From contig OX375878.1 of the NCBI GenBank assembly GCA_947359465.1, positions 79,649,627 to 79,713,626 of the forward strand: a stretch of DNA of 64,000 nucleotides, in the 5' to 3' direction. The stretch is from Metellina segmentata (lineage: Eukaryota > Arthropoda > Arachnida > Araneae > Tetragnathidae). Numbering within the stretch: the first letter of the stretch is position 1; every line of letters begins with the position of its first letter. Position numbers and translations under genes: made by a program. Positions 46,030 to 57,494 of this stretch are shown one piece after another. The notes under the pieces are model-generated. The model saw only the letters and a program-made list of their open reading frames with translations, was not told the DNA's origin and did no database searches.

Positions 46030-46820
46030 ATATTTTCAATGTTTTGGTTAGCTTATCAAAGATCTTCAAAACGTGTGAATATAGAGATTTTATTTACAAA
46101 ATTCAGTTCAGGGTGGAGGCTAAAGAAATAATTTAACAAACTTTCAATGGAGACAAAAAAAAAAGCCCGTTTTGCCAAAGCTCCTGTAACGATAAAAAAA
46201 TTAAATTACTCGCAGTGATTTTTAAAAATTCCTAACAAACTTTAAGGGAAGGTAAAAAACGCATAATTAAATCCGCTGTTTGTGAACTTTAACCCAACAC
46301 ACATGCCGATCTCCAAAAGTTTACATCAGACTTTGCATGAAATCGAAACATTCCAAACATGAGATGACGATCGATACTGTCAGGTGTGCATTACTATGGT
46401 GGTTGCAAACTTAAGCATCTACTATGAAACTGCACTTTTCTGGTAAATATTCTGATTATCTACTTCCTATCTTTGATTTCTGAACCTTATTAAAAGCTCT
46501 ATCACATTCTCATGGAGCTTGAGGATATACGTCCTGTCCCGAAATGATAGATCCCCTGAAGGTATTACATTTTTAGCAACACACGAGTTGTTAATGAAGA
46601 TATATACTTGTAGAATCTTGTAAAATTTGACATCGGAAAAAAACACATGACTTTTTAAATTTTATACAATTTTCCATTATCCTAAAAAGATTCACCTAAA
46701 AATATTAAAAAAAAGGCTAGCAATGCCAAATCAGAAATAGCTTCGTATCTGCTTCACTGATAGATACACAATTTGTATACTTTTTTTCTTTCTGAACAAA
46801 GTAATCGAGTAGATACATCC
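46030..46820. other. Intron sequence, nothing recognised
   Basis: AT-rich, without a recognisable repeat or exon. Confidence 0.45.
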
Positions 46821-46824
46821 CTTA

Positions 46825-47930
46825 TCTCTCTATATTAAAAAAGTGTTGACGCCAAAAAATTGAAAACTCGCTTTTTTCGCTCGATTCTTAGACGGTTTCC
46901 CGGATCAGAAAATTACGAAATCACCAGGGTTTGTTCAAAATTGTACTGGGAACAAGGTGAAGAAGATTTTTTTTCCGATGCGGTTATTAGTTTAAAGTAG
47001 TTAGTTATTAAGTGTCAAAGTCGAAAAAAGCGAAATTTCTAACGCGAGTGAGCAATACACATTCAAATTTTCAGTCCTCAGCCTTGAGGGTTTTTTTGTG
47101 AGCACCTTTGAACATAAATTTTTGCATCTCGTCGAATTTTTAGAAATTTTAATTTGATTCCTGATAACATTGTTTTGAAATTCGGGAAAAATCGGGACAT
47201 TTTCGTTGCTTTTTTGGTAAAATTGTCATAACTATAACCTTATTACCTTTCGTTTTTAATTTGAAAACACCCCGGGAAACCTTAGAATGTTCTCTTTCTT
47301 ACGGTACAATTAGTTTTTAAATTGGTTAATAAATAAATTCGATGCGATTAAAAGTTGGTCATTCAAATTTCGAATTTTTTAGATCGTGAGCGTTAGCGTG
47401 CATTTTTCTTCACGGAAATGAGGTTACATTTATAACTAACGAGTTTGCCAGATATAAAATTTATAGTAGCAACAATTGCCATAGCAACGATGTTTCTATT
47501 TTGCCGTTGAACGTCGCTGTGACGTCATGGAGCGGAAGGCTCGCTTTTTTCCGTTCTATTCTCAGACGGCTTCCCGAGAAATTGCAGACAGAAAATTACG
47601 AGATTAACATGGTTTACTCAAAATTGTACCGGAAATAAGATGGAGACGGTTTTATTCTGACGTGGCTTTTAGTTTTGGGTGTATTAAGTGTTAAAATGAA
47701 ATCAGTGTTGGTTTGCAAACCAAATGGGATTGCGTAATAATCACTGGGGGTTGGCGAGCGTTATCGAGCAGGGGGTGAAGTCCTTGTTTTGATGCCATGG
47801 CTCGGAAAGTCCAATCAGGAAAATACGAATTAAGCTAGTTTCGACGTCGCAGGAGATTAAAAACTCTGCGAAAGGAGTGTTGGTTTGCGAAACAAACCAA
47901 ATGAGACTGCTTTGCAATCACCGAGGGAGC
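46825..47930 (+). mobile_element. Helitron-like family H2, second long copy with doubled tail
   Basis: Starts TCTCTCTATATTAAAAAAG and carries the same internal blocks as 16634 and 42892. A first 3' tail (GGGGGTTGGCGAGCGTTATC) ends near 47785, and a second partial tail (GAGTGTTGGTTTGCGAAAC, CTGCTTTGCAATCACCGAGG) continues to about 47930. A TGACGTCA word lies at 47520-47527. No Rep or helicase coding sequence is visible. Confidence 0.7.
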
Positions 47931-48371
47931 TATTATAGCCTCTATATCCGAGCTTTTTATTCCTATACCAGTTCATCCTAAGATACCAGAAAACAAAATC
48001 ACGTTCTTTTTCAACCAAGCTATGTAAGAAAAAGAGTTTAAGTAAAATTTCCAAGACACAATTAAAAAAGAATTCCATGAAATCACGAGAAAAAGTACAT
48101 TTTGAACCAGACAGTTTGAAATATTCTTGGCGTGATTTCCGGAACTGTGATGTGACCTTCTCAGAATCATCAAGCAGTTGATAGTGTTATTAGATTTAGA
48201 GCTTTTGGTAGCGTCTTTAAATTCGGTTTGATAATGTCTTCCATACCTTTCCTTAAAGTTGATACTGTTTGTCCTCAAAGTTGATACTTGAGAGTTTTGA
48301 CACCCTTGTGTATATTAAAATATCCAAGTAACCATACTCTGAAGAGGGTAGTTGAATTAACAACGCACTCT

Positions 48372-48560
48372 AACAACCCAACGGGCTAATGGCGACGATC
48401 CAGGATAAAAAAGATCTATCGACAAGACCTCGTTATTTTGAATCACGGTTAGTTGACGAGGTCAACACCTGAGCTGCCCTCCAAACTTCCAACCACTACA
48501 ACGTGAAAGCATTTGGGAGGAAGTCCGTCTTTGCTCGACATACATGACACATCCGTTTTA
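48372..48560 (-). repeat. SINE S1 body fragment
   Basis: Shares with the S1 copy at 23656 the words AACCCAACGGGCTAATGGCGACG, AAGATC, TGAGCTG and CTCCAAACTTCCA (plus-strand spelling shown in parts). The head is absent and the body is diverged. Confidence 0.55.
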
Positions 48561-48564
48561 CAGG

Positions 48565-50010
48565 ATGGTCCCTTTCATACATCCATTCACTCACACATAT
48601 CGTAATTTAGATCCCAATCAGAGGCCGATAACCTCCTGATCAGGTACCCCCAGAGGTATTGATTTGGTATGGGAACATGGGGGACTTTGTGACCACGACC
48701 TATTTAACGTGGCCCAGTCACCATTAGTGAACACGACGGTCTTTAGCCAGGTCGAAGAGCCGACCATCACACATTCCCGTACTTAGTGTTGTAAGGCACT
48801 GCACCAGTTTAAATAAGTGTGGTTGGGATGAATAGATAGCTCTAACATTCAAGATCGATATGCCACGTCGATGGCATTCCTTCCCGGAATATTAGAGCAT
48901 ATCACATCTATACATTATTACATCTGTACAATTTTACATATGATAAATCTATGAATCTCACCAGAGCAATAATTTCTACCCTCGAGCTCTAGTTATAAGC
49001 AAGGTTCCTGAGCCTTGCTATTATAAGATGTCATCAGGTGTTCTTATAAACCATAATTCTGTAAGGGGGCAGACCAAGACATTGTGCAGAGATGTGCTGA
49101 TTTCTACGCAGAACAATTTTCCGAACTGATTTTCTTAAACTCTGTTATGTAAGATGGAAATGGGCCTTGTCCTGTGAAGAAGAGTATCTCTTCCCCGGTA
49201 CGACTTGCTTTGAGTGACACTCTTAGTAGTATATCATGAACCGTCCTGCCTGTTTCTCCTTCATCCTCTTCATTCTGCCAAACACTAAGTAGGCAGCGAG
49301 TGGTTTCACCCCTTCATACATGCATTGCGTTGTTGTAGCCTTTTTTGTTGAACCATCCGCTTCTTCTTTTCCATCATGACCCGCATGAGCTTAAATCCAG
49401 CCTAGACAATAGTACATACTCGTACCAGATTTAAAATTAATTAACATAAAGTGCTCAGTTAAATATTGAAGACTGATTCACGAATGTTTGCGGAAAAGTG
49501 TAGCTATTGGTAAGCACAGCACGGTAACACATCGTGACTGCTAAATACATAGATGGGTGGTATATGCTAAATAAACAGATAAAATGTCAAATTACGTAAA
49601 TAATTGTTGAATGATGGGATCTCAAAGTGAAGAATCGGGAAAATCATGAGCAACAATATGAGGCTTCCAGCAACAAGCAATTTAGATTCAGAATGTGGAT
49701 ATTCGCTTTCCTAGCACTGTAACTATGAAATGCGGAAAATCTTAGAAAATTAAATCAACATTGAAGAAACTGAAAATGACATTTTTGCAATTGGAGCATA
49801 TGGTATGAGAAAAAAACGTAACATACAAATAACGGCATGATCCAAACAAAAATCTAATCAGAGGATTCTCAAACAATCGTTTTCTATAGTTGGTTTTTTA
49901 CTTTGATGAGCAACATGCCATTAAAGATCATAGCATCTGGTAAATATGTTCTGTTAAAACTCGAATTCGGACAAAAGACAAAATAATGTTTTGAAGCTAC
50001 ATGAAGGCAG
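48565..50010. other. Intron sequence, probable old repeats
   Basis: The part up to about 49400 is less AT-rich and looks like decayed repeat sequence (for example a TTGTGACCACGACC block), but no second copy is present in the window. No gene is supported. Confidence 0.35.
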
Positions 50011-50015
50011 CTTAC

Positions 50016-50056
50016 CTCGCAAACCTCTGCTGCTCCATATACAACTGAGGAGCCAT
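50016..50056 (-). CDS. Candidate antisense first coding exon
   Basis: On the minus strand an ATG (50054-50056) opens MAPQLYMEQQRFA and ends after two bases of the next codon at a consensus donor (GCGAG|GTAAGC). The composition looks more protein-like than surrounding frames. It lies about 280 bp from an NRF1-like palindrome. No following exon was found to the left, and the position is inside the intron of the main gene. It may be a nested antisense gene or chance. Confidence 0.3.
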
Positions 50057-50327
50057 CAGTTGTGTTCAACCCATACCACTAACGACTGTTCCTATTTTGT
50101 CTCTCTCAGTTCAGAGAAATTTTTGCAATTTTGCTGTGACACGTTTGATTCTTCGTTTACCCATTCTCACGGATGATCAAAGTACGAACTGAAACTATTT
50201 ATCTTCAGTCTGAATTGAATGATAATTCCCTGTCGGGTTTCTGCAATACGACGTTAATTAATTACGTCCCCGAGGGTGCTTTTCAAACCCTGAAAAACTA
50301 GTGCCAAAATATCAGTGGCAATTTGGC

Positions 50328-50345
50328 CCAATGCGCATGCGCGGC
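50328..50345. promoter_or_regulatory. NRF1-like palindrome, possible internal promoter
   Basis: The word CAATGCGCATGCGCGGC contains TGCGCATGCGC, the palindromic NRF1-type site often found in CpG promoters. CpG-containing sequence is otherwise rare in this intron. It could drive a shorter isoform of the main gene rightward, an antisense transcript leftward, or neither. Confidence 0.35.
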
Positions 50346-50349
50346 AACA

Positions 50350-51390
50350 ATTTTTCTATCAGAATCGTCTCCAAGAACGTTTCTGGGCGAATATGTTTCT
50401 TCCATCGGTTTCCCACATTTCTTCCTCACTCTTTCTTTTGGCGATAGTGTTTAAATCCGTAAATTTTTAATTTCGCAATTGACACTATACTGCTTTGCGT
50501 TTTATATATTCGCAATGAGTGGCGTTAAAAGCAAAATTTTGATATTTTATGCTCACAACTCATTTAAATTGTTTTCGTGCATATTAACACGAAAAGACAT
50601 TATTAAAAGTTTAAAACTTTCTAACTGCTTCGGCGCATTTCAATGTCGTCTGCTACAATCGTCTGAAAGTTGGACCTATCAATTAATATATCATTCCATG
50701 TAGGACAAAAACATAGGATTGTTATAATATGGATACATTCGGTATAAATTAATTTTATAAAAGCCCACTTACCTGAGTAATTGACGAGATGGATTGCATA
50801 ACGTGCTAACTTAGGTTGAGGAAAACACAATATTGTAAAAAAAAAGCTATTTACTCTAAACGTCTTCAAATTTTTACTGACATAAGACTAAAATAATAAT
50901 AAATAAACATTCTAGAGAACACGAAATATGACATGAAAAAGCTATATTTTCGTCTAAATTTAACGAACACACGTTTTTCTTGTACACATAAAAAGTTCCT
51001 ATGTTAAGTCTACGATGTCTACAGGAGCTTGGAAAAATCCGCCTCGGGCTGTAGAAAAAGTCTCTAAAGCCAATAAAAACATTTGTTTTCGGTATGTCGC
51101 CACTTCTGTAAAAGATATCTAATTGCCACTATAACATGTGTAGATACACTCACAATTTAGCATTGAAAGTGCTGTCTTGGGTTATGTTTCTTTGTCGTCA
51201 TCTTTGAAAACAGAAAACACTGATCTCAATAAAGAAAATTAAATCTTTGATCGTTCTAATAGATTCTCTCCTCTATGATCGTTCCAAGCTCATATTATTT
51301 TCGGTGTTGGTGAATCATACAACCAATTTTTTTACATACTGGGAATACAAAGACTTGAAATTTTTGTAATCTGTGTAACTGTCTTCCTCT
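50350..51390. other. Intron sequence, no supported exon
   Basis: A 62-codon frame from an ATG at 50515 (MSGVKSKILIF) has no recognisable relatives or splice support. Nothing else was seen. Confidence 0.4.
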
Positions 51391-51394
51391 TTAA

Positions 51395-51890
51395 AAAACT
51401 GGGGCCGTGGTAGGAGAATTGGAAGAGCAGCCGACAGGTTGCGAGCTCGACACTTGGTCCCCGTCTTGTAAACGGGGTAATTGGTAATAATTGGTTAACG
51501 TCGTACTAGATCATCACAACGAGCTATTGACGACGGTCCGGGATCAATCCTTTAGGGGAAAGATTCGAGGACAACACCTCGTAATTTTGAACCACGGTCA
51601 AATGACGAAGCAACACCTGAGCTCAAGTACACGGGGACTGGAGCAGTTAAATTTGTCGTGGCCACAAAGTCCTCATTTTGAGATGGTGTGTAAGTTTGAA
51701 AAGTTAGGTGCCAGCTCAGATATTAAATTTTTCATCTCACTGTAGTTAAAAATTACGAAGCATTGTTCTAGGATCTTTCATATCGGGATTGGTGGTTCAA
51801 AATGACGAGGGGTGTCCTCGCATCTTTCCCTTCATGAGTTGATATCGGACCTTCTCCGATAGACAGTTGTTTTGCTCCAGTGTGGGAGAC
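51395..51890. repeat. SINE S1 pieces head-to-head
   Basis: From about 51480 to 51640 the S1 body occurs in minus orientation (GTCGTACTAGATCATCACAACG, GACGACGGTCCGGGATCAATCC on the plus strand). From 51640 to 51890 another piece runs in plus orientation (GTCGTGGCCACAAAGTCCTC, GTGCCAGCTCAG). The start, near 51395-51450, has a possible tRNA-like GGGGCCGTGGT...GGTTGCGAGCTCGA head. The inverted arrangement suggests two insertions or one rearranged copy. Confidence 0.6.
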
Positions 51891-51909
51891 ATTATTTATT
51901 CCTGTCCAC

Positions 51910-52470
51910 CTACTTTCCATTTGAAAAATAGCTGTACGCTGATTACTCTGTATGTAAAAGGAAAAATCTTGTGAAATAGGGACATATCCCCAAAATGAGG
52001 GCGCTTTTTACAAAACACGCTTTGACTCTTTTGTTTACTCAACTATTTACTCTGACGCACAGAGCCGCTTTCAATGTTAAGAATAGAGAAGTGAAGAGAT
52101 TAATTTCATTTTCATTCAAGAAACAGAACTGTTATCAGTTTTTCTCTGCAAAGCAAAATTTTTATCTTGTGTTCTCAGGTTCACAAAGAGGTGTTAAAAA
52201 AGCTTAGAGAAATTCCTGTGTTTTTATTGTTATACATCATTTATTCATCTACATTTCTGTGATATTTATAAGTCATCGATATTTTTAAGTACATTAGTAT
52301 GGTTTTGGAAGAAATGTGTTTACACACAGATTCAAAACAGTGAGTTATATATTTGAAAGAAATTTGTGGGTATAATTTTGCGAGATTCACGTCCATTAAT
52401 ATTAAAGTTTCTTTGTTTGAAAATTCTGAAAAATTTTCTGTTTCGTTTTTTGCTAAGTTGATTGTTTTCT
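51910..52470. other. Intron end sequence, one possible tiny exon
   Basis: Near 52180 a TCTTGTGTTCTCAG|GTTCACAAAGAG|GTGTTA arrangement could be a 12-nt exon that would keep phase. It is too short to support from sequence alone. Confidence 0.3.
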
Positions 52471-52477
52471 GTTTCAG

Positions 52478-52505
52478 GAAAACTTGAAAATGTAAAAACA
52501 AATAG
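52478..52505 (+). CDS. 28-nt microexon of the main gene
   Basis: The acceptor TTTTCTGTTTCAG and donor AATAG|GTAAGA frame a 28-nt exon. Two of its three frames contain stops. The remaining frame needs two bases to finish a codon begun upstream (phase 1 in) and leaves two bases (phase 2 out). The big exon ends in phase 1 (G), giving GGA for Gly 1180, then KLENVKTN. The AG left over joins the first base of the next exon to make AGA for Arg 1189. This double phase fit is strong evidence that the exon is real and links the two parts of the gene. Confidence 0.75.
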
Positions 52506-53364
52506 GTAAGATACTTCTTTAAATACTCTGCTTAGTTTTATTAAATTTAATAAACCCAAAATAACATAATGAGATCAATTACTTAAATGCATTGAAATAC
52601 GGTTCACAATTTTTTATGCACTATGTTTTTGTGTTTGCTTCCATTGATATTTTATGTACTATAATAATTTTCTGTCTTATAAGATTCTATTTACCAAAAA
52701 GCAAAACAAAATTGTCTTACTCTTTTCATCTTTAGTTATGTGTTTTCTTGCACCAATACAACAATAAATTCTGAAAATTTGTCTTGAACTTAAATAACTT
52801 ATATTTATAATTGTGAGCATATATTTTTCCAATGACAAAATGATGTTTTAGGGGGCACATTTATTGTTTCCTTTACTTTCCCCACATTTTATTTGCACTC
52901 AAATGATAAAACCTGTGCTGGCTTCATTAAAAATTTTTTTTAAATTCTAAATGAAATATAATATTACACATAGGGGAATAGCATTCAGTTTTAGAATGTG
53001 ATTTCTCCTGTTCATAGCCTTTTGGGATTGAGAAATAAAAATTTCATTTAATGAATTATGCCCAACCTGTAACTTCATAAAATGAAAAGTATGTTATTAG
53101 TTAGCACTGTTTGAGTAAAAAAAATATGTATAATTTTGAGTACTGCAAGGCAGAATTTTAGAAGACAAATGCAGTGCTGTTGCAATCAAAGAAACTTTCC
53201 TTTTGTGTGGATTGAATTAAATTGGCATTCCTTCCATTTGGGATAATCACAGTTTACAATGCTTATAAGTTTAAGCAAACCATATGTCGACTTTCTAAGT
53301 TTACTTTAATATGTAGTGGAATTTATAGTTTTAGGTTATAATACATAGATTATTTTTTTTGCAG

Positions 53365-53802
53365 AATTATTCTACCATCAAAAATGGATATTTATGTTGC
53401 GCCAAATGCAAAGAATAAGGTTTCAAATGCAGAATGTAGGCAGAGAAGTGATCAACCAGAAGAAAATGCTCAAAAGATGAATGATTTTCGTCAAAACAAC
53501 AATGGGGTTGTGAATCAAATGTCTTTCATACCAGTTTACACCAAAAAGACCAACATGTGCCATAATTTCCCAAAGAATAATGCAGGAGATGAGAAAAATA
53601 AGGGTGAAACAATCGAACAAGATCCTAGTAAACCCATGAATAAATTACATTCTCCTCCTGTAAGACAAAAATGCCTTATTGATCAAAATGAAAAGTTTCC
53701 AGGAAGAACTGTAAACATGTACGCTAGAAGACGATCGGTTGGATTTGAAGATATGACTTCAACAGCCAATAGTTATGGATATAATTTGTCGAATGAAAAA
53801 AG
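53365..53802 (+). CDS. Main gene, third coding exon in the window
   Basis: Acceptor TTTTTTTTGCAG precedes IILPSK, then MDIYVAPNAKNKVSNAE; the exon ends SNEK plus AG at AAAAAG|GTTTGT (phase 2). It encodes 145 full residues, numbered about 1190-1334 of the combined protein. The sequence is hydrophilic, rich in Asn, Lys and Gln, with a basic NMYARRRSVGFEDM segment. An alternative start at the ATG 53384 (A at -3, G at +4) would give a short isoform if an internal promoter exists. No domain is recognised. Confidence 0.85.
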
Positions 53803-53809
53803 GTTTGTT

Positions 53810-54995
53810 TAAAAAAATTTAATTTTCTTTCCATTGCTTCCTAAATGTTTGATTTCTGTAAAATGTTTATTTAATTAGATAAAAAAAATATTCCACATTT
53901 CTTACTTCACTCCTTTGTTTATAAGAAAGCAAATGAAACTAATACTAAAAAAATAGCATATACTTCCTAACAGGCATATTTCTTTCAATTATCTCGGAAA
54001 GTTATCAATTGCAATTGTCAATTAAACTGTTAATTTCAAATACATGAAACAAGGTAAAAATAAACATTTATAATTCACAAAATAAGAATTAGAGGTTTAT
54101 TGTTAAAAATAAAGACCAAACTGCATAAGAATAACACTAACTCAGGCTCGAAGCTCATATCTGGTGTTGATGTTAGAACTTTCTCTTGTGTAGTTCTATG
54201 CTGTGCATTGAATCTAATTTTGTTAGAAGTTCTTGAATGCAATATTTACAGCTTCATTTAATTTTGAACTTATATTATTAATGTAGAAGTTAGGTATGCA
54301 TTAAAAAAAATGATCAGTTTAAAAGTTTTTTTAATGCATTTTAAGGTTTGACTTCTATTTTCCAGTTTTATTATTATTTTCATTGAGTAAAAAAAATACA
54401 ATGTCCCTGCTGTAAATAAATGATTCAACATGCACTATTAAAGCTAACTTTGTACATTACTATTTCCTTCTCTGTGTTTTTTAGTTGCAACTAAAAATTC
54501 GATTTCAAAATGTACATAAAAATATCAATATTTCTATAAACAATGTCTACTATCATAAGAATTTGCATAATTAAATAACACTGGTTATAGTTAACAATTG
54601 CTGTTAGGATTATGGTTGTGAATTTGGATCTGAATTAATTAAATTTTTATAGTCTTACGTGTGCTTTTTCATTTAGTTAACACAAGCATTTTAATTCTTT
54701 TTTTTTGTATTTTCTCTGATACATTATCTGTATTTAATAATTGCTTGGTTTGTATGAAAGTTGTTAAAACTAACTTTTTTCTCAATTATCATAGATTTTT
54801 GTTACTTACAAATCTAGCATAATAAAAATGTTTTCCAAAATTATTCTACTATGTAGCAGGCACATTTTTAAAACTCAGTCTAAAGTTTTAAGTAGCTTTT
54901 AAAATTTTAAATTCTTTTAAATCTTTATAAAATCATTAAATTCTTTGTTATACATTTTTGGTTGTATGTATTGATATTTTCATTCATGTTATAAT
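53810..54995. other. Intron of the main gene
   Basis: AT-rich intron with no repeat structure or exon recognised. Confidence 0.6.
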
Positions 54996-55002
54996 TGCTT
55001 AG

Positions 55003-55055
55003 GTTCCAAGCAGAACAGTTGAATAGTAATCTAGCTAGTGGATCGGTCATATCAA
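55003..55055 (+). CDS. Main gene, small fourth coding exon
   Basis: Acceptor ATAATTGCTTAG and donor ATCAA|GTAAGT bound a 53-nt exon. One base completes the Arg codon from the previous exon, then FQAEQLNSNLASGSVIS follows, and a single A is left (phase 1). The phases agree with both neighbours. The content is polar and low in hydrophobic residues, continuing the disordered character. Confidence 0.8.
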
Positions 55056-55426
55056 GTAAGTATTTCTTAACTCAATTTCATTATTTTATCCAGGGTAGTT
55101 TTAGTTGTACTCTTTATTTCCTCGAAGTATTGGTTTAATTCTAAAAGTTATCTATGATTTTATGGATTACATTCTGTAAAATTTTTTAAAAATTCCAAGA
55201 AGTTTTTCAAAAGGGATAGGTTAAGACCTTAACGTTCATAGACAAAATGCAAATTTTTAATTAAAAAAATTAATATGATCAAAATGGTATTATACATAAA
55301 TATAATTTTTTTTGACGTATTACATCTCATTCATTTCTTATCAGCTTCTCATTGTGATTGTTATATAATCAAGCAGCATTAGAATCTGTGCAACCCATTT
55401 CCTCAACAGATATTGAAAACATTTAT

Positions 55427-56120
55427 GGCGCCTTCACACAAAATACAAACGATCTCTTAGACCAGTTGCCTGTGATTGTCGCACAGATTTATTTCCTGCA
55501 CATAAACAATTCAACGAAGAGAAGCAAAACAAAATGTTTGACTGGAATTGTTTAGTTCCTTTTTTGTAAAATCGGCATTGTTAAAGATAGATTAAAAATG
55601 TCAATGAATTTGAAATCTGCGAAAAATTTTAAGCGAGATAGATACCCTTACATAGGATTTTCTCTGAATAAATAATTTTTCAATTGTTTGTTTATGTAAT
55701 TGTTTTATGTTTGGAAATACGAATATGGGTGAGCAATAGACAATGACGTCACGAATTTTCTGTCCTTTGGAATCGTGCCTGCTTTCAGAATGAATGATCT
55801 GGAAATCCTTGCATTATTATATTTGAATCATAAGAAAAATGTCAAAAAGAATTCAGAACGGCAGCAGATATTGCTAGGAATCAAAAATCGATAGAAGATA
55901 GTCTCTCTCATGTGAATGACACAACACCTCGCAATGTAACATCAGACTCCTTCAAACAAAAAAAGTCGTCGACGACTGAACTTCCTTGGCGACTATTTTT
56001 TGGTCTCTCTTGCCGGTCTCCTGCGAGTCTTTTCGTGTGAAGTGCTCATATGGTTTCCATATAAGTTCCGTCACCTTCAGACCGGTCTGAGCGATCGATC
56101 TCTTTTATGTGAAGGCGCCC
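55427..56120. mobile_element. Inverted-repeat element with R4 inside
   Basis: The 694-bp element has ends GGCGCCTTCACACAAAAT and, reversed at the right, GGGCGCCTTCACATAAAAGA. It is flanked by TTAT on both sides (55423-55426 and 56121-56124), so a 3- or 4-bp duplication. An R4 repeat copy (about 55565-55760) with a TGACGTCA word (55744-55751) lies within. No transposase is present. It is a MITE of unsettled superfamily in an intron of the main gene. Confidence 0.8.
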
Positions 56121-56129
56121 TTATGATAC

Positions 56130-56530
56130 TATGTTTTTAAAATTGTAAGTAATATAATTTTGTTTTTAATAGATAGTAGCAAACCACATGCATTTCAAAA
56201 ATTTTTAAAGAAAAATACTGTAATGTCACTTGACATGGCTTTGTACTAACTCCATTCAACATCAAAATGTAGTTTTTATATTTGACTGTAAAATTCCTCT
56301 TTAATTCAGGCAAAAATATCTTCGAAAATCGATAAATAACTTCAAAAATATCATTTGCTCACAAATAAGAATGTTAACGATGCTGTTTGCTTATCCTGCA
56401 GAGTACATAATGCTGTTTATTCCTATTCAGTGTACTTAGTTTTGCATAAGTACATTTATGGCCTTTCCTCGCGTAGCCTTTAATTCAAATTCCACTTTTT
56501 TTATTTTTAAAATCAGATTTTTTAGTTATA
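56130..56530. other. Intron of the main gene
   Basis: AT-rich intron sequence without recognised features. Confidence 0.5.
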
Positions 56531-56654
56531 TGTTCAGTGTACAGGTGGTTGGCAAACTATTATGAGCACCCATGTAAAATTGAGTCATAATTCGTCTGTG
56601 CACACATCCTGCCACCTGGGGCAGTGAAGGCAGAAGTGTTAAGTCTTGCAGCAG

Positions 56655-57421
56655 CAGTTGTACAGGATGTATGTGAACATCAGTGAAGTATTTGTCTGGA
56701 GAATGCCACAGAAGCCTTTCATGTTGATTTCTTCCTTCCCATTGTTAAGAATACAAGTGTCTCTAATAATGTGTGGGGTGTGACTCAGTGGGTATACCCA
56801 CTGCTTTCGCAACCTTCGAGTTATAGTCAGCTCAAGTTCGATTCCTGTACATGCATTCCTCCCTGGGTGTATTTCTCTCTTCTGTATCAGTAAAACTTTC
56901 ATTGCATGTGTCTATTACTTCGTATGTATGTTTTGTGTCTGGTGCAGTATGGCCAAATATGGCCCTTGCACCATAAAACCCCCAAACCAACCAACTAATG
57001 GTGTGGGGTGCAATATCTTGACATGGTCTGGGTGCACTCATTGTCCTACTTAGGAAGATCAAATCTGTGCGATATTTCGGAATTTTGTGCAATCGTCTCC
57101 ATCTTATGCTAGAGACTGTTCCTGCAAAACAACCTGTGGTCAAAGATGGCAATTCTCCATATTGCTCTGTCCAAGCATGATTTCATGAGCATAAGGAGAA
57201 TGTGGAACATCTAATCTGGCCTCACCAGTCACTTTATCTTAACAATCATTTTTGTAGGATAGTTTGGAGGCCGAAGTGCATGCTAGGTTTCCACCACAAG
57301 CTACACTTTTTGAATTAATCTGCACAAGATATGGATGCTTATTCCCTTGAAATTGTGCATGATCTTTATTTGTCCATTCCACATCGGTTACAAGATGCAA
57401 TCTATACCAAGGGTGGTCCAA
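56655..57421 (+). pseudogene. Tc1-like transposase relic interrupted by a SINE
   Basis: Before the SINE the plus strand reads KNTSVSNNVWG, and after it GVG then, in shifted frames, SWHGLGALIVL-like, CDISEFCAIVS, LLFQNNLWSK-type and SKHDFMSIRRMW segments. The end reads LEIVHDLYLSIPHRLQDAIY and KGGPIP. MVWGAISW.G.GAL..., LYLSIPRRL.A.I.AKGGPTPY is the usual Tc1 C-terminal pattern. Multiple frameshifts make this an old relic. Confidence 0.8.
56781..57000 (+). repeat. tRNA-derived SINE S2 with target duplication
   Basis: The head carries an A-box-like CTCAGTGGGTATACCC and a B-box AAGTTCGATTCCTG. The body ends GGCCAAATATGGCCCTTGCA, CCATAAAACCCCC and an AACCAACCAACT tail. It is flanked by an exact 10-bp duplication GTGTGGGGTG (56771-56780 and 57001-57010). 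It inserted into the MVWG codons of the Tc1-like transposase. A tail fragment of the same family is at 11225-11290. Confidence 0.9.
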
Positions 57422-57494
57422 TTCCTTAAAAAGAAAGATTTTCTAGTGTCATGTCACATGTGCTCATATTATTTTGGCGACCTCCTGTATATAT

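Larger units (their letters stand above)
56542..57487 (+). mobile_element. Third Tc1-like transposon, old and SINE-split
   Basis: The ends are inverted: CAGGTGGTTGGCAAACTATT at the left and, reversed at the right, CAGGAGGTCGCCAAAATAAT, both then TATGAGCAC. TA flanks each end (56540-56541 and 57488-57489). The element is about 945 bp, including a 220-bp SINE, so its interior is partly deleted. The transposase relic is on the plus strand. Confidence 0.85.

Noticed and set aside
50479..50703. 74-residue plus-strand open frame as a small gene
   Set aside because: No recognisable family, no splice or promoter support in the right place, and composition like the flanks.
37278..53802. Direct splice from 37278 to 53365
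   Set aside because: The large exon ends in phase 1 while the exon at 53365 needs a phase-2 donor; direct joining gives a stop within about 30 codons. The microexon solves this.
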